A stretch of 28,587 nt of DNA from JBBQVS01 sp964657325 (GTDB lineage Bacteria > Chloroflexota > Ktedonobacteria > Ktedonobacterales > Ktedonobacteraceae). Each line of letters starts with the position of its first letter. Within the stretch, counting starts at the first letter, position 1. The position numbers and the translations under genes are program-made. This document shows, one piece after another, positions 24,034 through 28,587 of the stretch. Location: the NCBI GenBank assembly GCA_964657325.1, contig CAZZVE010000045.1:1-28587 (forward strand), in the 5' to 3' direction. The notes under the pieces were generated by a model. It worked only from the letters and a program-made list of their open reading frames with translations. It did not search any database and was not told the origin of the DNA.

Positions 24034-25431
24034 GTGAATGAAAGGAGTAGAAGGGATGAACGACAAAATGGGGCTAATGGATGGTGCCTCGGACAACCTT
24101 CTCACAGGGTTGAAGCTGGAAGAGTCATATGTGGTGTCTGCGGTATGCTCGTTGCAGGTGCACAGTTTGGAAGCTATCAAGTCCAGCAGCTTTTGGGTCA
24201 TGGTCGAAGTGGTAGTGCATACTTAGCAGTACATATGCAGTTGAAGCATCTCGTTGTCCTGAAACTCTTTCCGCCTGACAAAGCATCTATGTTTCTTTGG
24301 GAGTCGGCACGTTTGGAATGTCTTTATGTAGCACAAATACGTCACGGCTCGCTTCTTCCTGTCCTAAGTTGTGGCGTGCAGCAGCTTGAGGAACGGTCAA
24401 ATAGCTCTACGGCTTTGATTACGACGAACACAAATCAAGAGAGTGCATTACTTACCATTCGTCAATACGTCCGCTATCCGTTGCCCTCGTTCCTCTCACA
24501 GGTTCAACGCGAAGAGGCACAAGGAGTGCGCATTATGGGCATTATCCAAAAGATAGGGTCTGCGTTGAGTGCAGTCCATGCGCGAAATGTTGTTCATGGT
24601 GCTCTCAATCCTGGTAATCTTCTTTTTGATGAGCAGGAACAACCTTGGATCGCTGACTTCGGGCTGGCACGACTTCACCCGCCTTCCGTACCCTATCTAG
24701 CACCAGAACTCTATGCAGCCAGTCGTACTAGTATACAAACGGGCAATATGACACACTTTTGGGAGGCTGTAACTCCTACAAGCGATCAATATGCCTTCGC
24801 GCTCTTGTGCCAGCAACTCCTCTCGTATGTACTTCAACGTGAGGACTATGAGCAAGGCATGCCTGCGTTACAACGAGCAACTCATCAGCAACCCAGAATG
24901 CGCTTTCCCACTATTGACACCTTCATGGCTGAACTTTTTACGCTCCTTTCTCGTAGACGTACAAATCTTCTAGGAGAAGGGAGAACGCAACTCTCCAGGA
25001 ATGCACAAATCTCTCCACAAGAAGCGCAAGGGTACGATGGAGAAATACATCAACCATCTTCGGCAGGAAACGCGCTACGAGCATGGGTTTCTGGTAAAAC
25101 ACCAGCCGCTCTCCCTAGTCCCGATCCGATATTGGCATTGGAGAAACGGGCGGATAAACTCTTTACAATGCGGAATTATGAAGCCGCGATACAGGTCTAT
25201 CAGCAAGCTTTAGCGCAGGATGCAACACGTGATTCCATCTGGCTCGCACTTGGTGATGCCTTTCTTGCAAGCGAGCAATATGCAGAAGCACTCAAAGCCT
25301 ATGAACGAACGATTTCGCTTAGTCCAAATAATCCATTAGCGTGGTCTAACAGTGGTGCCGCACTTGATGCGCTTGGGCGACACAGAGAAGCATTAGCGCG
25401 TTATGAGCGAGCCTCTCAACTTGGTGGATAG
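24034..25431 (+). CDS. Zn-finger-like / pseudokinase / TPR protein
   Basis: This is a three-part cytoplasmic protein (465 aa). Residues 17-37 carry C18, H24, C33 and C36, a likely zinc knuckle. Residues 45-310 have a Ser/Thr kinase fold: glycine loop LLGHGRSGSAY, K77 in VVLKLF, DFG as ADFGLA (D208) and APE in YLAPEL. The catalytic loop is altered: HRDLKPEN reads HGALNPGN, so the catalytic Asp is A190 and the usual Lys is N192, while N195 is kept. It may bind ATP but should not transfer phosphate. A linker leads to about three TPR repeats (370-465) at the extreme C-terminus. The start is GTG, with AAAGGA 6 nt upstream. It follows the membrane sensor gene by 64 nt. A scaffold role is inferred. 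Confidence 0.85.
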   Translation: MNERSRRDERQNGANGWCLGQPSHRVEAGRVICGVCGMLVAGAQFGSYQVQQLLGHGRSGSAYLAVHMQLKHLVVLKLFPPDKASMFLWESARLECLYVAQIRHGSLLPVLSCGVQQLEERSNSSTALITTNTNQESALLTIRQYVRYPLPSFLSQVQREEAQGVRIMGIIQKIGSALSAVHARNVVHGALNPGNLLFDEQEQPWIADFGLARLHPPSVPYLAPELYAASRTSIQTGNMTHFWEAVTPTSDQYAFALLCQQLLSYVLQREDYEQGMPALQRATHQQPRMRFPTIDTFMAELFTLLSRRRTNLLGEGRTQLSRNAQISPQEAQGYDGEIHQPSSAGNALRAWVSGKTPAALPSPDPILALEKRADKLFTMRNYEAAIQVYQQALAQDATRDSIWLALGDAFLASEQYAEALKAYERTISLSPNNPLAWSNSGAALDALGRHREALARYERASQLGG

Positions 25432-25537
25432 AGATACATCTATTGCGTAAAAGTGTTAACACAAAAAACGGCTACGATATTGTACCGCAACTATGTTACA
25501 ATGAGCAGGAATAACAACAATGCAATACGGAGGCAAC

Positions 25538-27094
25538 ATGCGTTTATCGGGGGATAAACAAGCGAGTCATGAAACAGGAGCAGACACAGATGATTCGTAT
25601 TTGCTCATACATGACTGTACACTGCTTGCTCCTGAGGAGCAAGGAGGACTTCTCCCTCATCAAGATATCCTCATTAGAGAGAGCCGTATTCAGACTGTTG
25701 GTCTCACTAACACTATCATTCCTGATTCTATGCAGAAGGGTATTGTACTCGAAGGTCAAGGCTGTCTCGCTATTCCTGGTTTGATCAACGCGCATACACA
25801 CTCGCCCGAAAATGTGCTTAAAGCAACATCGCCATCTCTTCCACTAGAGCTATGGCTTATTCCACTCTTCGCGAGTATCGTCGAGTGGACGCCACGTCTT
25901 GCATATTTGAGTGCATTGCTCGGAGCGGTTGAGATGCTCAAAACGGGTACGACTGCTGTTCTTGACCACCTTTGGACCGTTGAAGGCGTTGCATCAGAAT
26001 ATCTCGATGCGGTAATGCAAGCATATAGTGATGCAGGCATTAGAGCATCGCTAGCTCCTCATATTGAGGATAGAGACCTGGTACTGGAAGTGGGAGCGAA
26101 GCATGGTTTGGTCTTTCCACACCATCCATTTATTGATCGTTTTACCGAGTGGCCTCCTATTGTGAACCAGCTCGCGGCACTAGAACAATTTATAGCAACA
26201 TGGCATCATGCGGCTGATGGACGGCTGCGCTGTCTCGTTGGGCCAAGCGGTATTCACTGGTGTAGTCCTACTTTGCTTTCCTCATGTGTTACGCTTGCAG
26301 AACGCTATAAGACTGGCTTACACCTGCATGCGGTGGAGACAGAACTTCAGGCACACGTCGTTCACGAGGCATTGGGTCAAGGGGGAATATCCTTTCTTGA
26401 TTCCGTTGGTGTACTTAAGCAGGGAACCTCTCTTGCTCACGCGATTTGGCTTGAATCGGGTGATCTGGAACTTCTGGCACAGACTGGAACAACAGTTGTC
26501 CACAATCCCGTAAGTAACTTGCGTCTTGGAAGCGGACTATTTCCATTCATTGAGGCTCAGCGTCACGGTGTTACAATTGCGTTAGGCAGTGATGGTGCGG
26601 CAAGCAATGATACACAAAATATGTTTGGCGTCATTAAGCAGGTGGGTCTCATCCACAATCGCCCTGACGAAGATTATCACACGTGGCCTAATGCTGGTGA
26701 AATTCTGGATGCTGCAACGCAGGGAGGTGCTACTGCGCTAGGAATGGAAGTGCAGTTGGGGAAAATCGCGCCGGGGTATCTTGCTGATATTATCCTGTTA
26801 GACTTGGATGCTCATCCCTTCTTTCCCTTACGAGATCCCGCGCTTCATTTAGTGTATTGTGAGAATGGCGAGTCCGTAGAAAGCGTAGTTGTGAATGGGA
26901 AGGTTGTCGTTGACCATAGGATACTCACAACAGTGGATGAAAAAGCGTTACGCGATGAACTCCGTGAGCACTGCGCTACTCTATGGCCTGGCTTTCCTGA
27001 AAGTCTCGCTTCTGTAGCAAATACACAAGAGGTTTTAGCAACGTTTGACACTCTCCGCCGACTGCTTTTAAAAAAAGAGTCGGGTTTACGATAA
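25538..27094 (+). CDS. Amidohydrolase of the TRZ/ATZ deaminase type
   Basis: This is a cytoplasmic metal-dependent amidohydrolase (518 aa) of the group that contains chlorohydrolases, guanine-type deaminases and 5'-methylthioadenosine/S-adenosylhomocysteine deaminases. The N-terminal beta domain is followed by the TIM barrel. Metal and catalytic residues are visible: H86 and H88 in NAHTHS, H264 and E267 in LHLHAVET, H301 in AHAIW and D352 in GSDGAASND. The last block is typical of the nucleoside deaminase branch. GGAGG lies 4 nt before the ATG at 25538; the in-frame ATG at 25520 is less well placed. The length is above the usual 430-470 because of extra residues at both ends. A small membrane protein follows 63 nt later, perhaps an uptake protein for the same substrate. 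Confidence 0.9.
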   Translation: MRLSGDKQASHETGADTDDSYLLIHDCTLLAPEEQGGLLPHQDILIRESRIQTVGLTNTIIPDSMQKGIVLEGQGCLAIPGLINAHTHSPENVLKATSPSLPLELWLIPLFASIVEWTPRLAYLSALLGAVEMLKTGTTAVLDHLWTVEGVASEYLDAVMQAYSDAGIRASLAPHIEDRDLVLEVGAKHGLVFPHHPFIDRFTEWPPIVNQLAALEQFIATWHHAADGRLRCLVGPSGIHWCSPTLLSSCVTLAERYKTGLHLHAVETELQAHVVHEALGQGGISFLDSVGVLKQGTSLAHAIWLESGDLELLAQTGTTVVHNPVSNLRLGSGLFPFIEAQRHGVTIALGSDGAASNDTQNMFGVIKQVGLIHNRPDEDYHTWPNAGEILDAATQGGATALGMEVQLGKIAPGYLADIILLDLDAHPFFPLRDPALHLVYCENGESVESVVVNGKVVVDHRILTTVDEKALRDELREHCATLWPGFPESLASVANTQEVLATFDTLRRLLLKKESGLR

Positions 27095-27157
27095 ATAGAT
27101 GCGTACATTTGTAGGTTGTTTACTAAGAAGTTATTTTTCAAGCGAAAGGATTTTTTC

Positions 27158-27856
27158 ATGGACGAGTCCGTACAGAAGCCGGAAGTACAACGAGCAGATG
27201 CTCCCCCAGAGATCGCGGGGAGTCAGTCAACCTTTATTAATTATACGCTGCGCTTTACCGGTGCACCTAGTCTTGGGCAATTAGTCGCCGTTGCGGTCGC
27301 AACAGCGGTGTATACAGTGCTTTCATGGCTAGCGATTATTTCGCTTCCTTCTGGTGTTCCGGTTGTCTCAACAGTATTTCTTGCCATTGGATTTGGAATT
27401 CCATTTGCGATCTGGTTTGGGGGATGGGCGTTCGTTATTGCCTATATTGGAAACTTTGTCGGTGCTGGTCTCCTTTCAACTCCTCCACTTCCGTTACCTA
27501 TCGCGCTTTGGTTTGGCACAGTTGATCTTATCCAGTTGGGTCTACCGATGATTCTATATCGCACTCTTGCAAAGCGGTTTGGAGTAAGCCCGATTGGAAA
27601 AGATGTCTATACAGTACGCGGCTTTATCTTCTTTATAGTTTGCGCTGTACTCCCCAATAATATCATTGGCGGTCTCTACGGAAACTACATTTTGGTCCAA
27701 ACGGGCGTTGCACCAGCCAATACGTTCCTTCTTGGATGGTTTACCTGGTCGCTCTCAAACGTGGTTGTAACTCTGATTATTGGTTCCATCCTCTTGAAAA
27801 CGTTGGGACCTGTTGTCGAGCGTTTCGGCTTGACCATTCGTAACGCGCTGAGCTAA
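27158..27856 (+). CDS. Integral membrane protein, possible ECF-transporter S-component-like
   Basis: This is a 232-aa protein with a polar N-terminal tail of about 40 residues and then five or six membrane helices (about 41-64, 70-112 as a helix pair, 117-140, 156-185, 190-220). The helix-loop pattern and the size resemble substrate-binding S components of ECF vitamin/nucleobase transporters, including Gly-rich blocks GNFVGAGLLS and NNIIGGLYGNYIL, but no diagnostic motif settles it. No ECF ATPase or T component is adjacent; group II ECF systems share these from elsewhere. AAAGGA lies 7 nt before the ATG at 27158. An upstream TTG at 27116 opens the frame but has no SD. Its position after the amidohydrolase suggests a shared substrate. 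Confidence 0.6.
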   Translation: MDESVQKPEVQRADAPPEIAGSQSTFINYTLRFTGAPSLGQLVAVAVATAVYTVLSWLAIISLPSGVPVVSTVFLAIGFGIPFAIWFGGWAFVIAYIGNFVGAGLLSTPPLPLPIALWFGTVDLIQLGLPMILYRTLAKRFGVSPIGKDVYTVRGFIFFIVCAVLPNNIIGGLYGNYILVQTGVAPANTFLLGWFTWSLSNVVVTLIIGSILLKTLGPVVERFGLTIRNALS

Positions 27857-27937
27857 ATGCATTAGTTTTTTCTAGGCGACGAGTAGGCTTTTTCAAGAGA
27901 GAGAGTTTTATGAGAAGGAACGTCTGTAGGGACCGAT

Positions 27938-27995
27938 TATGCCGTTTAACAAATTCCTATGGATAGGTCGGTTGTAGGGGCGCAATTGATTGCGC
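27938..27995 (+). repeat. 58-nt module shared with 4067-4126 (opposite orientation)
   Basis: Aligned with the reverse complement of 4067-4124, about 46 of 58 bases agree, including TTTAACAAATT, CTAT.GATA.GTC.GTTGTAG and GGCGC. The two copies are 24 kb apart and inverted. This shows that the intergenic hairpins belong to one divergent family rather than arising independently. Confidence 0.65.
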
Positions 27996-28009
27996 TCTCG
28001 ATACCCGAC

Positions 28010-28049
28010 GAAACTGTGGGGGCGCGATAAATCGTGCCCCCACAGTTTC
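28010..28049. repeat. Inner hairpin of the composite element
   Basis: GAAACTGTGGGGGCGCGATA pairs with the following 20 bases at all but one position, giving a nearly loopless 40-bp palindrome nested inside the 27916-28138 element. Confidence 0.75.
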
Positions 28050-28124
28050 CTGATTATTTGGTTAAAGAGCATTATCACGTCCTCGTTGTCGGGCAATTGC
28101 CAGAACGACGTGATAAATCGGTCC

Positions 28125-28587
28125 CTACAGACGTTCCTCCTTCTTCTGGGACGGGCGTTGATACGTTCGCAGAACTGGAAGGAAGCCGAGGTGTGACCAG
28201 AAAGAATGTGCTGACGGGTTGTCTGGATTAAAATACAGTAGGTAGCCATCGAGAGGGATTGTTGCAAAGATATTAAAAACAGCCTGGACGAGCGTATGAC
28301 CAACGCCCTGTCCACGCATATCTTTATGCACACTTACGTTATTGATGTGTCCATAGCGTCCTGCTGGGAGAATGTCTAGCTCCTCACCATGATAGATGAG
28401 AAGCAGATCATTTTCAGCCATTGCGACAATTCTATTATCTTGTTCCACGACGACGACCTGAGGTGCTCCGTCTTCAAGCGTTTCGCCTGCCCAAAGGCGC
28501 GCCAACCGGGAGCGAAATGCAGAGACTACATTAGGGCTTATTCGGACAAAGGGAGTGTAGGGTTGATGAAAGCGTAATTCTTCCTCA
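28125..28587 (-). CDS. GNAT family N-acetyltransferase, N-terminus beyond the window
   Basis: The frame is open to the right edge of the window, so the start is missing and at least 153 residues are seen. A short internal TTG at 28503-28505 is only a codon within the gene. The GNAT core is clear: HINNVSVHKDMRGQGVGHTLV holds the acetyl-CoA loop (R.GQGVG), and NPSAHSFWSHLGFLPVLRTY is the C-terminal strand-helix-strand. The last residues, a charged KKEERL tail, and the TAG stop lie in the right arm of the composite repeat (28116-28138), so the repeat supplies the end of the protein. The substrate is unknown. It is convergent with the membrane-protein gene. Confidence 0.88.
   Translation of the reverse strand, partial: EEELRFHQPYTPFVRISPNVVSAFRSRLARLWAGETLEDGAPQVVVVEQDNRIVAMAENDLLLIYHGEELDILPAGRYGHINNVSVHKDMRGQGVGHTLVQAVFNIFATIPLDGYLLYFNPDNPSAHSFWSHLGFLPVLRTYQRPSQKKEERL

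Larger units (their letters stand above)
27916..28138. repeat. 223-bp composite palindromic element
   Basis: The outer arms 27916-27938 and 28116-28138 are perfect 23-nt reverse complements. Inside are a GTAGGGGCGCAATTGATTGCGC unit, a second hairpin at 28010-28049, and the motif GACGTGATAAATCGGTCCCTAC (28107-28128), identical to 5186-5207. It lies between the convergent membrane-protein and GNAT genes, and its right arm contains the GNAT stop codon. There is no transposase gene. Confidence 0.8.

Noticed and set aside
27908..28333. A 141-aa minus-strand frame in the composite repeat
   Set aside because: It overlaps the GNAT gene out of frame and is mostly repeat-derived sequence with no recognisable domain.
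28125..28505. Treating the right-edge GNAT as a complete 126-aa protein
   Set aside because: The apparent start is an internal TTG; the frame continues open to the window edge with GNAT-like sequence, so the gene is cut by the window.

Overview
The window looks like part of a Ktedonobacteria-type (Chloroflexota) chromosome. This is an inference from style, not from a marker gene. The DNA is of moderate G+C. TTG starts with clear Shine-Dalgarno (SD) sequences are frequent. There is a soluble multi-PAS histidine kinase, a kinase-like/TPR protein with a Cys/His N-terminus and a CoxE/MoxR-type pair. Intergenic spaces are filled with short palindromic repeats built around GATAAATCG or TAGGGGC. No plasmid, phage or transposase gene is visible. 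The content is ordinary housekeeping, metabolism and signalling, interrupted by small repeats.

Layout. 1-3.9 kb, minus strand: an LCP-family envelope protein, then a tightly coupled MoxR ATPase and VWA protein. 3.9-8 kb, minus strand: an alpha/beta hydrolase, an M29 aminopeptidase, a secreted lipoprotein and a cupredoxin lipoprotein, with palindromic repeats or a terminator in the spaces between them. 8.1-8.9 kb: type I methionine aminopeptidase on the plus strand. 9-14.3 kb: a signalling stretch with a soluble three-PAS histidine kinase, an AI-2E family permease, two stand-alone receiver proteins and two small proteins. 14.6 kb: tRNA-Glu(CTC) with its own promoter and terminator. 14.8-17.7 kb: a beta-phosphoglucomutase / GH65 disaccharide phosphorylase operon. 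17.8-21.5 kb, minus strand: an MFS permease, a glycosyltransferase fused to a degenerate GGDEF-like domain, and a GNAT protein. 21.7-27.9 kb, plus strand: a strong sigma70-type promoter, a ten-helix membrane sensor with a HAMP-like region but no output domain, a zinc-finger/pseudokinase/TPR protein, an amidohydrolase and a small multi-helix membrane protein. The right edge cuts a second GNAT gene.

How the genes work together. MoxR and VWA should act as one chaperone complex. The phosphorylase and beta-phosphoglucomutase turn a disaccharide plus phosphate into glucose and glucose-6-phosphate without spending ATP. The orphan kinase and the two receivers could form a phosphorelay. The membrane sensor and the pseudokinase are adjacent, share one promoter and each lack a catalytic output, so they are the best candidate here for an undescribed signalling pair. 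The repeats are the other notable theme: at several loci a repeat terminus touches or supplies the stop codon of a minus-strand gene.
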